Below are positions 6,761-15,215 of a stretch of 29,953 bases of DNA, piece by piece; position 1 is the first letter of the stretch; every line of letters begins with the position of its first letter. This DNA is from JBBSWB01 sp038046465 (GTDB lineage Archaea > Nanobdellota > Nanobdellia > Woesearchaeales > GW2011-AR9): contig JBBSWB010000032.1 in NCBI GenBank assembly GCA_038046465.1, positions 1-29,953 on the forward strand, given 5' to 3'. Position numbers and translations under genes: made by a program. The notes beneath the pieces were generated by a model. It was not told the DNA's origin. It was given only the letters and a program-made list of their open reading frames with translations, and searched no databases.

Positions 6761-7360
6761 TTACCTAACTTTTTTAGTGATATCTTTAAGTTCTTTGACG
6801 TTATCAACAAAAGTAGGAATAACATCTTTAAACACTTTTCCTACTGCTTTTAATTCGGTTCCTACTTCGCGCATCTGGGTATCGTAATCTTCCAGTTTCC
6901 CCAAAACGCCTTGGTGCAATTCTTTAAAATTTTCTTTAAGCATCTCTAATTCTGAAATCATTTTACCTTGTTTTTCTTCCATTTTTTCTTTCCATTCGAC
7001 GATTTTCTTAACTTCAGCAATCAGGTCATCCCATTTTTCATCAATCATGCTTTCCGCAATTTCTTCTATCCGTTCATAGATATTTCCCATTTCTCCTGAA
7101 GCAGCTGGTTCGGAAGAATAAGAATTAAGCCGACCCATAGCCGGCATGCGTGGAGAAGGTGCAGAGGGCTCTTCAGGAGCACCATACTCTTCTTCAGTTT
7201 CAGTCTGATCAGGAAACTGTTCTAAAGCTTGATCTATTTGTGGTTGTGAATAACCTTTCTCAGCAAGTTCGTCCATAATCAAATCGTCTGTGAGGCCTTG
7301 CTGCCGTAACTGCATTACTTCATCAGCAAGAGAAGATTTATTTTTGTCAAATAATGCCAT
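6761..7360 (-). CDS. Cytosolic coiled-coil protein with N-terminal helical repeat
   Basis: A 199-residue protein without signal peptide. Residues about 10-48 (EVMQLRQQGLTDDLIMDELA then EKGYSQPQIDQALEQF) form a small three-helix module. It resembles the C-terminal cytosolic tail of the surface protein at 20253 (WVRKERAMGTSDVDIRTIL then GWRDEEINQALE). An acidic, Pro-rich linker follows, then a long coiled coil from about 95 to the end. GGTGAT lies just before the ATG. Such proteins occur near pilus or archaellum motor genes in DPANN genomes, but a motor-accessory role here is inference from context (TadA-like ATPase at 9044). Confidence 0.55.
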   Translation of the reverse strand: MALFDKNKSSLADEVMQLRQQGLTDDLIMDELAEKGYSQPQIDQALEQFPDQTETEEEYGAPEEPSAPSPRMPAMGRLNSYSSEPAASGEMGNIYERIEEIAESMIDEKWDDLIAEVKKIVEWKEKMEEKQGKMISELEMLKENFKELHQGVLGKLEDYDTQMREVGTELKAVGKVFKDVIPTFVDNVKELKDITKKVR

Positions 7361-7458
7361 TGTATATCACCTTTTTTGATGTACTGTTAATTTGAATTAT
7401 TGTGAGTATAATCTAAATTATTAATATCTGTTAAATATTAAACGCTTTTAGCTTTATA

Positions 7459-7920
7459 TTACTTTTGTTTTATACTGTTTTCTTTTCCAGTAATTTTACT
7501 GGTTTTGACTATCTCTTTAATCTCTTTAGTTTCTTTATGGGTTTCTTTAGTTAACAAATCAATCCTATTTTCCACTGCTCGCTCTAAATCGCGCTGGGTT
7601 ACAAAATTAAGAGGATTCCAAAATTCCAGATATTTTTTAATAGTCATTACTTCTTCAATCCCGGCAGTTTGTTTTAATTCTTTTATAATCAAATCCATCT
7701 TCTGCAGCACTTTTTCTTGCTCGTGCTTCATTTCTAGGAAATCTGCACTAGTAGTTTTAAGGTCCTGGCTGAGCTTGTTGTTCTTTTTAATGAAGTCATT
7801 TTTAAGAACATTAACTTCCCGCAGCAGATTATTTACTTTTCCTTCCAACCCTTTTACCCAGACATAAATCTTAGGATCATTAAATTCAGCCGGCGGCATC
7901 GAAGATTTTTCCTGAACCAT
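7459..7920 (-). CDS. Coiled-coil protein, possibly archaellum/pilus accessory (FlaC-like)
   Basis: About 153 residues from the ATG at 7920, which is 26 bp from a TATA box and fits leaderless initiation; an in-frame ATG at 7929 is the alternative. KIYVWVKGLEGKVNNLLREV and later heptads predict a coiled coil to about residue 90. Then comes MTIKKYLEFWNPLNFVTQRD, a short segment reminiscent of archaellum FlaC/FlaD-type accessory proteins, and a charged helical tail. The resemblance is loose. It is upstream of the coiled-coil gene at 6761 with a gap of about 100 bp. A cytosolic scaffold for the TadA-like motor is a guess. Confidence 0.45.
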   Translation of the reverse strand: MVQEKSSMPPAEFNDPKIYVWVKGLEGKVNNLLREVNVLKNDFIKKNNKLSQDLKTTSADFLEMKHEQEKVLQKMDLIIKELKQTAGIEEVMTIKKYLEFWNPLNFVTQRDLERAVENRIDLLTKETHKETKEIKEIVKTSKITGKENSIKQK

Positions 7921-7940
7921 CTTTAACATATTAACTAAAA

Positions 7941-7950
7941 GATTATAATA
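7941..7950 (-). promoter_or_regulatory. TATA box for the coiled-coil gene at 7920
   Basis: The minus strand reads TATTATAATC, centred 26 bp before the ATG at 7920. There is no purine-rich ribosome site before either ATG, which favours the leaderless start at 7920. Confidence 0.45.
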
Positions 7951-7990
7951 AACTTATGTGAGTATTTTAGAGTAGTATTTGTATAATTTT

Positions 7991-8596
7991 TTACTCAAAC
8001 AGCATTCTGCCAATTCTTACCAGGGTAGCTCCTTCCTCTACTGCTATTTTGTAATCGTTAGACATGCCCATAGATAATTCTGGCAAGTCCAATTCTTCTT
8101 TTAGCAGCTTCATTTTATGGTAAATGCTTCTCGGCTCTTCATCGGGGGCAGGGATGGTCATCAGTCCTTTCACGATTATATTTTTTAATTTAGCTATCTG
8201 CGGCAGAATAGTTTCAATCTCATCTATCTTAAACCCGTAATCTTTCTGCTCGTCGGTTCTAATTTGGAGTAAAATTTCCTGCTGTTTATTTATCTTAATC
8301 GCTTCTTCAGAAATTTTTTCTGCCAATTTAATTGAATCTACGCTATGTATTAATGTACAAAAAGGAAGAATCTCTTTTACCTTATTTCTCTGCAGATGCC
8401 CGATAAAATGAAAATTTGCGGGTATTTTTTCTTTTACTTCTAATAATTGCTTGCTGGTATTAAATCCTAAATCATTTATTTTATTCAACAGAAGTTCTTT
8501 TATCTGTTTGTCATTTGCATATTTTACTGCTACCACTAAAGTTACCCCGGCAGGAATGGTTGGCAAAACTGAGTTTAAGCGTTCTGTAATGGTCAT
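7991..8596 (-). CDS. yggS: YggS/PROSC-family pyridoxal phosphate homeostasis protein
   Basis: A 201-residue protein, slightly shorter than the usual 220-235. LVVAVKYAN contains the PLP-binding lysine (K25), shifted by one relative to the common AVSK or AVTKY form. FHFIGHLQRNKVKEI and the ending LSMGMSNDYKIAVEEGATLV then RIGRMLF are signature segments of the family. The single alanine-racemase-like barrel binds PLP and helps keep free PLP and B6 vitamers balanced; no enzymatic reaction is assigned. The next PLP enzyme in the window is IscS at 13858, but the genes are not linked. No ribosome site is seen before the ATG. Confidence 0.85.
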   Translation of the reverse strand: MTITERLNSVLPTIPAGVTLVVAVKYANDKQIKELLLNKINDLGFNTSKQLLEVKEKIPANFHFIGHLQRNKVKEILPFCTLIHSVDSIKLAEKISEEAIKINKQQEILLQIRTDEQKDYGFKIDEIETILPQIAKLKNIIVKGLMTIPAPDEEPRSIYHKMKLLKEELDLPELSMGMSNDYKIAVEEGATLVRIGRMLFE

Positions 8597-8643
8597 GGTA
8601 TCAATTTAATGTTGATAAGTTATTAATTTTGTGATTTCTGTGG

Positions 8644-8795
8644 CTCTGTAGAAAGTCTCAAAAAAGTCGCCTTGGCCGTTCAGCAAGTGCTTCTTAGTAA
8701 GTACTTTTGTGAGGAAGCACTTACCAACTAATGCAAGCAATCGCAGTTCTTGCTTCACATCTTGGCCTAGGCGGCGACTTTTTTTACTGAGCCGA
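8644..8795. repeat. MITE-like inverted-repeat element, copy 1
   Basis: The ends are inverted: GGCTC with AAAAAAGTCGCC on the left and GGCGACTTTTTTT with GAGCC on the right. An internal hairpin is made by GTGCTTC and GAAGCAC. Its ends share CTGTAGAAA, CTTGGCC and ATCTTGGCCTAG with the element at 24940-25092, while the middles differ. No transposase is encoded. It could be a non-autonomous element or a structured RNA. A 68-codon reading frame across it is not considered real. Confidence 0.65.
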
Positions 8796-8849
8796 TTTCT
8801 GTAGTCTCTCACAGAAAATATAATAAACTGTAAAATAATTTACAATAAA

Positions 8850-8978
8850 GTACGTATTTAGTTACGTTCTTGGTGAGCAGGGCACGGCGCGATTACGGCA
8901 TCTGAGTTTATACTTAATTTTTGGATGCCGTGCGCCTCCATTGGCACTGCTCACTTACTTAACTAAATACATACCAAT
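8850..8978. repeat. Long intergenic inverted repeat, full copy
   Basis: The left arm, starting GTACGTATTTAGTTACG, and the right arm, ending AACTAAATACATACC, are inverted copies with interruptions; both carry GTGAGCAG and GCCGTGC segments that pair internally. The left half is repeated at 48-116 in inverted orientation at 97% identity. The element occupies most of the space before the TadA-like gene. It may be a MITE or a structured non-coding RNA. No promoter or protein is evident inside it. Confidence 0.7.
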
Positions 8979-9043
8979 AAAGCAAAGGTATATTAACAAT
9001 TAAAACAGAATTTATCAAAAAAGAATAAAAAAGATGGTAGAAG

Positions 9044-11335
9044 ATGGCTTTAGAAAATACTAAGAATTGTTTTGAATTTGAAACCTTCCACGAAGGAGAA
9101 AACAAAATTCTTAAAATTTACATCGAACGATGTTCTTTTCCTCCTTCAATCGAATATAGCGACCTGTGCATGGCCAAAGTGGTCGATACTTTACGGCAAG
9201 CGACAGGGGTTACCGTAATCATCCTTTCCCAACAGCGCGAGTATGAATATGATTACGATCAGACTAATCTACTGGTTGAGTTAGCTTCCGTTTACAATCG
9301 TTTAAATCAGGAAGAGCGGTCTGCTTATTCTCAACTAGTAGTCGATCCGGCCCATGAGCGGTATCTGGGAGGAAGTTATGCTCAATTTCAACGTCTGATT
9401 TCTAAGCGGTTAAAAGAAGATCCTTTAGCGACATATATAGAATTAAAAAGATTAGAAACAAAAGAAAAGATTAAACTGAGTAATCTCATTGACCGCCGCC
9501 ATTTAAACAGTCAGCAAAAATTTGTTAATATTCTACAGGAAGTAATCAAAATAATTGAGCCGTTGAGATTAATAACACTGTTAATGCCTTTAACTGAAGG
9601 ATATAAAATTGGGCAGCGGGAAATTTATGGCAATGCTTTTCATCCTTTGACTAAGCCTGATTTTATGTTTACCAAATTATTGATGGAATATCCGGAAGGT
9701 AATTTACAGGAAAGTTACAATTTTGATGTTGATGAAGATCAATGTGAAGTAAATATATTTTCTTTTGATGAAGATGTCAAAACTTTATATCATTTAACTC
9801 CGCCGGAATTTAAGTTTACTGAAGAAGAATACGAGTTATTGGATGATGCTAAACGAATTTTATCCGAACACAAACCAACTAGAGAAGAATTTGTCGATCC
9901 GCAGCGGATGAGGGAAGTATTCTTTAACATTGGAAAAGATTTGCTTACTGATCTTCTGGTACACAAAAATATGCAGCTGGATGAAGGAACGATTAACCGA
10001 ATGGCCCAAGCCTTGCTTCGGCATACCGTCGGTTTCGGATTAATTGAACTGTTGCTTTCTGATTCCAAAGTGCAAGACGTAAACATCAATTCCCCTAATG
10101 GTGAATTACCTATTTTTATTGTCCATCAAGATTATGGCGACTGTTATACTAATATTTATCCAACTCATTTGGAAGTAGAAAGCTGGGCGACTAAATTAAG
10201 ATTAATCTCGGGAAGACCTTTAGATGAAGCTAATCCTATCTTAGATACAGAATTAAAAGTTACCGGATTTAGCTCCAGGGTTTCCGCACTTACTGCTCCC
10301 TTAAGCCCAACAGGATTAGTATTTTCCTTTCGAAGGCACCGGGATTTCCCCTGGACTTTCCCTTTGTACATGCAGCCCAAAGTACGTTACTTAAATGCTT
10401 TAGCAGCAGGTTTGTTAAGTTTTATTATTGATAACAACGCCACGATTTTAGTTGCGGGAACAAGAAGTTCCGGAAAAACTTCGTTGCTGGGATCTTTCTT
10501 GACGGAAATCATGCGCAAAATTAGAATCTTAACGATCGAAGATACCTTTGAGCTTCCCCAGGAATCTCTTCGGAAATTAGGTTATAATTTGGAATCATTA
10601 AAAGTTGCTTCTGCTCTAGCTCTAAAAGAAGGTTCAGAAGTTGATCCCTCTATCGGTATTCGGTCAACGTTACGTCTGGGAGATTCAGCCATTTTTGTCG
10701 GTGAAGTTCGATCCAAAGAAGCTATTGCTTTATTTGAAGCCATGCGGGTAGGTGCAGCAGCGAATGTAGTTGCTGGTACGGTGCATGCCGATTCTCCTTA
10801 TGGTGTTTATGATAGGGTTGTTAATGATATCGGCGTTCCCAAAACTTCATTTAAAGCGATTGATATTATTGTTACAACTAACCCCGTTCTTTCCGGATTA
10901 AAAAAATATAAACGAATCTTGCGCATCACTGAAGTGCGCAAAGAATGGGATGAAGATCCACTGAAAGAAAATGCATTTGTAGATTTAATGGTCTATAATC
11001 CCGTTACCGACCAATTAGAAGTTACCGACGAATTACGTAATGGAAACTCTGAAATATTAAAACGGATGGCCGGAAGAGTAAAAGAGTTTGCCGGCGACTG
11101 GGATGCGGTATGGAATAATATTCAGTTAAGAGCAAACTGCAAGCAAGCAATCGTAGATCTGTTTAATGAAGTTGGTGATGGGGCGTTATTGGAAGCCGGA
11201 TTTATTGTTAAAGCTAATGATGTCTTTCATTTGATTTCTGATAAAATCAAAGATAAGTATGGCCGCTTGGATAGCGAGAGAATTCTGTTTGAATTTAAGG
11301 ATTGGCTGAGAAAGGAAGGGAAGAAAAAAGCTTGA
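9044..11335 (+). CDS. TadA/GspE-family secretion ATPase of an archaeal type IV pilus-like system
   Basis: A 763-residue ATPase. The N-terminal 300 residues are specific to archaeal pilus/secretion ATPases. The C-terminal ATPase core has the Walker A GTRSSGKT (472-479), an Asp box ILTIEDTFEL near 515, Walker B IFVGEVR (550-556) and the His box GTVHADS (H581). These residues place it in the VirB11/GspE/TadA family, which powers pilus assembly or secretion as a hexamer at the membrane. After the core, an extra segment of about 120 residues ends in a basic tail (LRKEGKKKA). The matching TadC-like membrane protein is 14 kb away at 25170 on the same strand, an unusual separation. AT-rich sequence near 8987 may be the promoter. 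Confidence 0.85.
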   Translation: MALENTKNCFEFETFHEGENKILKIYIERCSFPPSIEYSDLCMAKVVDTLRQATGVTVIILSQQREYEYDYDQTNLLVELASVYNRLNQEERSAYSQLVVDPAHERYLGGSYAQFQRLISKRLKEDPLATYIELKRLETKEKIKLSNLIDRRHLNSQQKFVNILQEVIKIIEPLRLITLLMPLTEGYKIGQREIYGNAFHPLTKPDFMFTKLLMEYPEGNLQESYNFDVDEDQCEVNIFSFDEDVKTLYHLTPPEFKFTEEEYELLDDAKRILSEHKPTREEFVDPQRMREVFFNIGKDLLTDLLVHKNMQLDEGTINRMAQALLRHTVGFGLIELLLSDSKVQDVNINSPNGELPIFIVHQDYGDCYTNIYPTHLEVESWATKLRLISGRPLDEANPILDTELKVTGFSSRVSALTAPLSPTGLVFSFRRHRDFPWTFPLYMQPKVRYLNALAAGLLSFIIDNNATILVAGTRSSGKTSLLGSFLTEIMRKIRILTIEDTFELPQESLRKLGYNLESLKVASALALKEGSEVDPSIGIRSTLRLGDSAIFVGEVRSKEAIALFEAMRVGAAANVVAGTVHADSPYGVYDRVVNDIGVPKTSFKAIDIIVTTNPVLSGLKKYKRILRITEVRKEWDEDPLKENAFVDLMVYNPVTDQLEVTDELRNGNSEILKRMAGRVKEFAGDWDAVWNNIQLRANCKQAIVDLFNEVGDGALLEAGFIVKANDVFHLISDKIKDKYGRLDSERILFEFKDWLRKEGKKKA

Positions 11336-11385
11336 AAATATTTATTTTATAGCTACCACAACCCACAAGACAGGTGCGCGTAAGG

Positions 11386-11393
11386 TTTATATA
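11386..11393 (+). promoter_or_regulatory. TATA box of the leaderless BRO-N gene
   Basis: TTTATATA is centred 27 bp upstream of the ATG at 11417 and preceded by the purine-rich GTAAGG, which could act as a BRE. No ribosome-binding site lies between, so the mRNA is probably leaderless. Confidence 0.65.
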
Positions 11394-11416
11394 GATTCTA
11401 AATTGCAGAAAGAAAC

Positions 11417-12259
11417 ATGGAAAATAATTCATTAGCGGTTTTTGAAGGAAAAAGCATCCGCCGAATTTGGTACAACGAAGAGTGGTGGTTCTCTGTGGTT
11501 GATATAGTCCAAGTGCTAACCGATAGCCCTACACCTAGACAGTATTGGGGAAAAGTTAAAGACAGAGAATTTATCCAGCTTGAACTGTCCCCAATTTGGG
11601 TACAGTTGAAATTGCCAGCAGAAGATGGTAAATTAAGAGAAACGGACTGTGTTAATACTAAAAATGCCTTTAGGCTTATTCAATCCATTCCTTCCAAAAA
11701 AGCAGAACCATTCAAACAATGGCTGGCTCAGGTTGGTTATGAAAGAGTGCAGGAGATTGAGAATCCAGAATTAGCTCAAAATAGAGTTAAACAATACTAT
11801 GAGCTAAAAGGTTATCCTAAAGATTGGATTGATAAGCGGTTAAGAGGTATAACTATACGACAAGATTTAACAGACGAATGGAAAAACAGGGGTGTTGAAA
11901 ACGAGAAAGATTTTGCTATTCTTACTAACGAAATTAGTAAAGCAACTTTTGGCAAGACTATTGAAGAATATAAACAATTTAAAGGTTTACAAAATTTAAA
12001 TCAAAATCTGCGCGACAACATGACTGATTGGGAATTAATTCTTACGATGGTTGGGGAGAAAGCAACCACCGATATTACTATTGCTAAAGATGCTAAAGGG
12101 TTTCCAGAATTGAAGCATACTGCCAGAGAAGGCGGCGATATTGCCAAAAATACGCGGAAAGAATTAGAGCAGAAGATAGGAAAATCAATTGTTTCTCAAG
12201 AAAATTATCTACACTTAACTGCAGAGAAAAAGAAAAAACTTATTTCTGGTAGAAAATAA
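11417..12259 (+). CDS. BRO-N domain / DinD-like DNA-damage or phage-type protein
   Basis: A 280-residue protein. The N-terminal 110 residues are a BRO-N domain: FEGKSIRRIWYNEEWWFSVV, DIVQVLTDSPTPRQYWGKVK, and TKNAFRLIQSIPSKKAEPFK then QWLAQVGYERV. The C-terminal half (GITIRQDLTDEWKNRGV, EISKATFGKTIEEYK, NMTDWELILTMVGEKATTDI) matches DinD/DNA-damage-inducible protein D and phage-antirepressor-like proteins. BRO-N domains bind DNA and are common in viruses and mobile elements, so this gene may have come from one. It has its own promoter and sits alone between the ATPase and the twin surface gene. Confidence 0.75.
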   Translation: MENNSLAVFEGKSIRRIWYNEEWWFSVVDIVQVLTDSPTPRQYWGKVKDREFIQLELSPIWVQLKLPAEDGKLRETDCVNTKNAFRLIQSIPSKKAEPFKQWLAQVGYERVQEIENPELAQNRVKQYYELKGYPKDWIDKRLRGITIRQDLTDEWKNRGVENEKDFAILTNEISKATFGKTIEEYKQFKGLQNLNQNLRDNMTDWELILTMVGEKATTDITIAKDAKGFPELKHTAREGGDIAKNTRKELEQKIGKSIVSQENYLHLTAEKKKKLISGRK

Positions 12260-12307
12260 TTATTTTTTTGCTAAGTTTTATACTTTATGATATTCGTTTT
12301 CTCACTA

Positions 12308-12368
<61 letters not shown>

Positions 12369-12400
12369 TAGTAAATATTTAATAAAACGAGGCTAATAAA

Positions 12401-12988
12401 ATGGTAAAAAAACAAAGTTCTATGAAGCAGCATTTTCCGTATCTGGCAATTGTTGCAGTAGTTGCTGTGGTAGCAATTGTATTTTTAGTCTTAAATTTTA
12501 CAGGCATTTCATCGACAGGTGAAGCGGTCAGATTTACAAGAACTGCAAGTACGGCTGCTTCGGCACCAGCATCAAGTCAGGAAGAATGTAATTCTCTGGA
12601 AAGAAGATGTGATTTAGCGAAGAAAGAAGATGTACAAAAATTGATATTTGTTAGCCTTAATGAAATCAACAAATTTTATAATGGTGGTTCCTGGCAAGGA
12701 AAAAATAATGGAAACAAAATCTGCTCTGATATGGGGTATAATGGTTGTTTTGTTTCTGAGCATACGGGTACAACTTTTTATCGTTCTTCATCTGACAAAT
12801 CTTGTAGTGGAGAAATCCAATTAACTCTGAGCTCAACGTATTTAATGAAATGTGATGCGTATATTGTTAGTAAATCAGTCGGTTGCGATAATAAGAATGA
12901 AGGATTTTGGCTACCGGGAAATACAGAACCAGAATATGGTGATTTTGAATTTATGGAGCAGATTAAAAACGTAATCTGTGTAGAATAA
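12401..12988 (+). CDS. Small TM-anchored cysteine-rich surface protein, twin copy 2
   Basis: A 195-residue paralogue of the protein at 5880. Over the first 57 codons there are about ten base changes, mostly synonymous. The signal anchor (13-32), FTGISSTGEAVRF and Ala/Ser/Thr linker are conserved. The ectodomain is largely different: it retains GNKICSDMGYNGCFVSE and FYRSSSDKSC but has other loops and cysteine spacing. It is followed by the convergent HTH regulator gene at 13028. Role unknown; a variable surface protein or minor-pilin-like protein is inference. Confidence 0.6.
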   Translation: MVKKQSSMKQHFPYLAIVAVVAVVAIVFLVLNFTGISSTGEAVRFTRTASTAASAPASSQEECNSLERRCDLAKKEDVQKLIFVSLNEINKFYNGGSWQGKNNGNKICSDMGYNGCFVSEHTGTTFYRSSSDKSCSGEIQLTLSSTYLMKCDAYIVSKSVGCDNKNEGFWLPGNTEPEYGDFEFMEQIKNVICVE

Positions 12989-13027
12989 ATTGTTAATTTT
13001 TTAAATTTTATTTTTTTAATTATTTTT

Positions 13028-13393
13028 TTATTTCCTATAACAAATATCACAATTGCACAAGCCTTTCTCTAACTGCATATGGATTTCGCAGCGGGCTTTG
13101 GAGTGCTTGATAAAATCATTAATATTCTGGATTTCTTGATAAGCGCTGCGGCTGTCTTTTATCTGCAGTGCGGCAGTTTTAATGAATTCTTTTACTCCTT
13201 TATTAAAAACTAAAGTTTGCGCCCGCTTTTCTTGTGCATATTGGGATACTGCCGGTTCAGTAACATTAAGCAATTTGGCAATTTCTTTCTGAGACAGATT
13301 TCTTTCTTTCAAAGCAATAACCAATTCTTTTCGGATGGCCGGCAGAATATACCATACTTCGATTTCCTGCGGATGTTTATTAGGAATAGTCAT
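13028..13393 (-). CDS. XRE-type HTH regulator with four C-terminal cysteines, iscSU operon
   Basis: A 121-residue protein. The helix-turn-helix is at about 30-56 (LSQKEIAKLLNVTEPAVSQY). The C-terminal third has C102 and then C113, C115 and C118 in GLCNCDICYRK, enough to bind a metal or an iron-sulfur cluster. It resembles archaeal COG2522-type regulators. It is the last gene of the iscS-iscU operon and overlaps iscU by 14 bases, with AGGAGA before its ATG. The context suggests that it senses iron-sulfur cluster supply and represses iscSU. A 14-bp palindrome near the iscS TATA box is a candidate binding site. The sensing role is inference. Confidence 0.65.
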   Translation of the reverse strand: MTIPNKHPQEIEVWYILPAIRKELVIALKERNLSQKEIAKLLNVTEPAVSQYAQEKRAQTLVFNKGVKEFIKTAALQIKDSRSAYQEIQNINDFIKHSKARCEIHMQLEKGLCNCDICYRK

Positions 13394-13868
13394 TTTTCTC
13401 CTGGTTATTTTTTTTCTTTTCGTAATCTTTTATTGCTGCTTTCAAGGCTTGGTCTCCTAAAACGGAACAGTGGATTTTTCGCTCCGGCAAATTTTCTAAT
13501 TTTTTAACAATATCGGCCGGTTTTAGTTTCATGGCGTCAGCTAATTTCATTCCGCCGTTTTCAGTAACCATCACGGACATCACTGAAGTGGAAGCAATGG
13601 CACTCGCACACCCAAAAGTCTGCCATTTACATTCTGCAATTCTGTCGTCTTTAACTTTAATCCAGACTTTCATCATATCTCCACAAGCCGGAGAACCAAC
13701 CATACCGATACCGTCGGCAGTTTTTGCATATTCTACTGCTTCCGAATCAGTTTTGAAAATATTTCTGGGATTAAAAAAATGTTCTTTAACGGTTTCAGAA
13801 TAAAACCAGTTCTGTTCATTTTTATTTTTTCCGTCGTTAATTTGATTATTATTATTATTATTTGTCAT
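13380..13868 (-). CDS. iscU: IscU/NifU-type iron-sulfur cluster scaffold
   Basis: A 162-residue protein from the ATG at 13868, chosen because GAGGTC lies 8 bases upstream; an ATG at 13886 has no such site. The three cluster ligands C62 (GSPACGD), C87 (FGCASAIA) and C134 (KIHCSVLGD) and the assembly Asp D64 are all present. It receives sulfur from IscS and builds [2Fe-2S] or [4Fe-4S] clusters for transfer. An unusual feature is the N-terminal tail MTNNNNNNQINDGKNKN, from six AAT codons. It overlaps the iscS end by 11 bases, implying coupled translation. The tail may vary in length among relatives. Confidence 0.92.
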   Translation of the reverse strand: MTNNNNNNQINDGKNKNEQNWFYSETVKEHFFNPRNIFKTDSEAVEYAKTADGIGMVGSPACGDMMKVWIKVKDDRIAECKWQTFGCASAIASTSVMSVMVTENGGMKLADAMKLKPADIVKKLENLPERKIHCSVLGDQALKAAIKDYEKKKNNQEKNDYS

Positions 13869-15081
13869 TTTTAAGGACCTCTTCAACCGTTAAATTTACC
13901 GGCGATATTTTTCGCAAAGATTCAACTATTCCTGGGAGAACTTGTAAAATTTTGTCAATATCTTCTTCAGTTGTTCTTTTTCCAAGAGTAAAGCGCAAAG
14001 TTCCGTGAGCAGCTTCATAGGGCAATCCTAAAGCTAAGATTACATGGCTGGGATCTAATGAATAAGAAGTACAGGCACTGCCGGTAGAAGCACAGACGCC
14101 ATATTCATTCAGATACAACATCATCGATTCTCCCTCTACGTCGAGAAAAGTAATATTTACATTGTTAGGCAGTCTTTCGGTTGGATGTCCGTTAAGGAAA
14201 GTTTTGGGAATTTTTTCAGTGAGAGTTTTGATCAATTTATTTCGCAGTTCAGTTAATCGTTTGTTTTCCTGTTCTTTTTCAGCCTGGGCTAATTCTAAAG
14301 CTGTGGCAAAGCCAACAATTCCGGCAACATTTTCAGTTCCGCTTCTTAATCTATTTTCCTGTCCGCCACCGTGAATAAGCGGATGGATTTTGGTTCCGCT
14401 TTTTACATAGAGCATCCCTACACCTTTAGGGCCATAAATCTTGCTGCTGTTTATAGTCATTAAATCTACGCCGAGCTTGTTTACGTCGATATCTAATACT
14501 CCGCCGGCTTGACAGGCATCGGTGTGAAAAATAAGAGGATGTTCTTGTTTCTGAGAAATTTCTTTAGCAATCTTTACTAATTCAATTATTGACTGAATCG
14601 TGCCGATTTCATTGTTGGCATACATGATGGAAATGAGAATTGTATCGTTTCTGATTGCTTTTTTCAATTCTTCCGGGCTGATTACCCCATATTTATCTAC
14701 ATCTAAATAAGTTATTTCAAATCCTTCATGCTGTTGTAAATATTTACAGGTTTCTAATACGGCTTCATGCTCGATTTTAGAAGTGATGATATGTTTTCCC
14801 AGAGTTTTATTTGCTCGTGCTATTCCTTGAATAGCTAAATTAATACTTTCTGTGCCGCTGCCCGTAAAAATAATCTCTTCAGGTTTGTTAGCATTGATTA
14901 ATTGCTTAACGGTATTTCTGGCTTCAGCTACTGCTTCTTTTGCTTTTAGGCCTAAAGTATGAAAACTGCCGGGATTGCCAAATTCTTCACAGAAATATCT
15001 ATCCATAGCTGCTTTTACTTCTTCCCGCACATAAGTAGTTGCGGCATGGTCCAGATAGATTTCTTGGGTATTTTTTTCCAT
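13858..15081 (-). CDS. iscS: Cysteine desulfurase IscS/NifS
   Basis: A 407-residue PLP enzyme that removes sulfur from cysteine and passes it as a persulfide to IscU. The PLP lysine is K214 in NSSKIYGPKG. H105 (KIEHEAV), D188 and Q191 (HTDACQAGG) are the cofactor contacts, and the catalytic cysteine is C337 in ASTGSACTS. R363 in TLRFTLG binds substrate carboxylate. Length and order match group I enzymes. It is the first gene of an operon with iscU and the HTH regulator. A TATA box at 15126-15133 and a palindrome at 15106-15119 lie upstream. Confidence 0.93.
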   Translation of the reverse strand: MEKNTQEIYLDHAATTYVREEVKAAMDRYFCEEFGNPGSFHTLGLKAKEAVAEARNTVKQLINANKPEEIIFTGSGTESINLAIQGIARANKTLGKHIITSKIEHEAVLETCKYLQQHEGFEITYLDVDKYGVISPEELKKAIRNDTILISIMYANNEIGTIQSIIELVKIAKEISQKQEHPLIFHTDACQAGGVLDIDVNKLGVDLMTINSSKIYGPKGVGMLYVKSGTKIHPLIHGGGQENRLRSGTENVAGIVGFATALELAQAEKEQENKRLTELRNKLIKTLTEKIPKTFLNGHPTERLPNNVNITFLDVEGESMMLYLNEYGVCASTGSACTSYSLDPSHVILALGLPYEAAHGTLRFTLGKRTTEEDIDKILQVLPGIVESLRKISPVNLTVEEVLKNDK

Positions 15082-15105
15082 AATCTGTTCTCTTTACAAT
15101 TTAAA

Positions 15106-15119
15106 TTAACAATTGTTAA
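15106..15119. promoter_or_regulatory. 14-bp palindrome, candidate operator of the iscSU operon
   Basis: TTAACAATTGTTAA is a perfect palindrome. It lies just downstream of the TATA box TTTATAAA (15126-15133, minus strand) and covers the region up to the expected transcription start near 15104. Binding there would block initiation. The HTH protein encoded in the same operon is the natural candidate. Only one complete copy was seen in the window. Confidence 0.55.
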
Positions 15120-15125
15120 GTTTTA

Positions 15126-15133
15126 TTTATAAA
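15126..15133 (-). promoter_or_regulatory. TATA box of the iscS operon
   Basis: The minus strand reads TTTATAAA, about 49 bp upstream of the iscS ATG at 15081, predicting transcription start near 15104 and a leader of about 23 bases. Confidence 0.5.
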
Positions 15134-15215
15134 TATTGCGGAAAATTGTACCTGACATTAATTTTTGAGAAAGTGTGCGATTTGTTTCCCTATTAAAGAA
15201 GAATTCTTGTTGTTT

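Noticed and set aside
7459..7929. Archaellum operon
   Set aside because: Only a loose FlaC-like coiled-coil resemblance is present; no archaellin, FlaI/FlaH or FlaJ neighbours are found, and the ATPase looks TadA-like.
8606..8812. 68-codon open frame on the minus strand
   Set aside because: It lies across the inverted-repeat element; composition follows the hairpin arms and there is no ribosome site.
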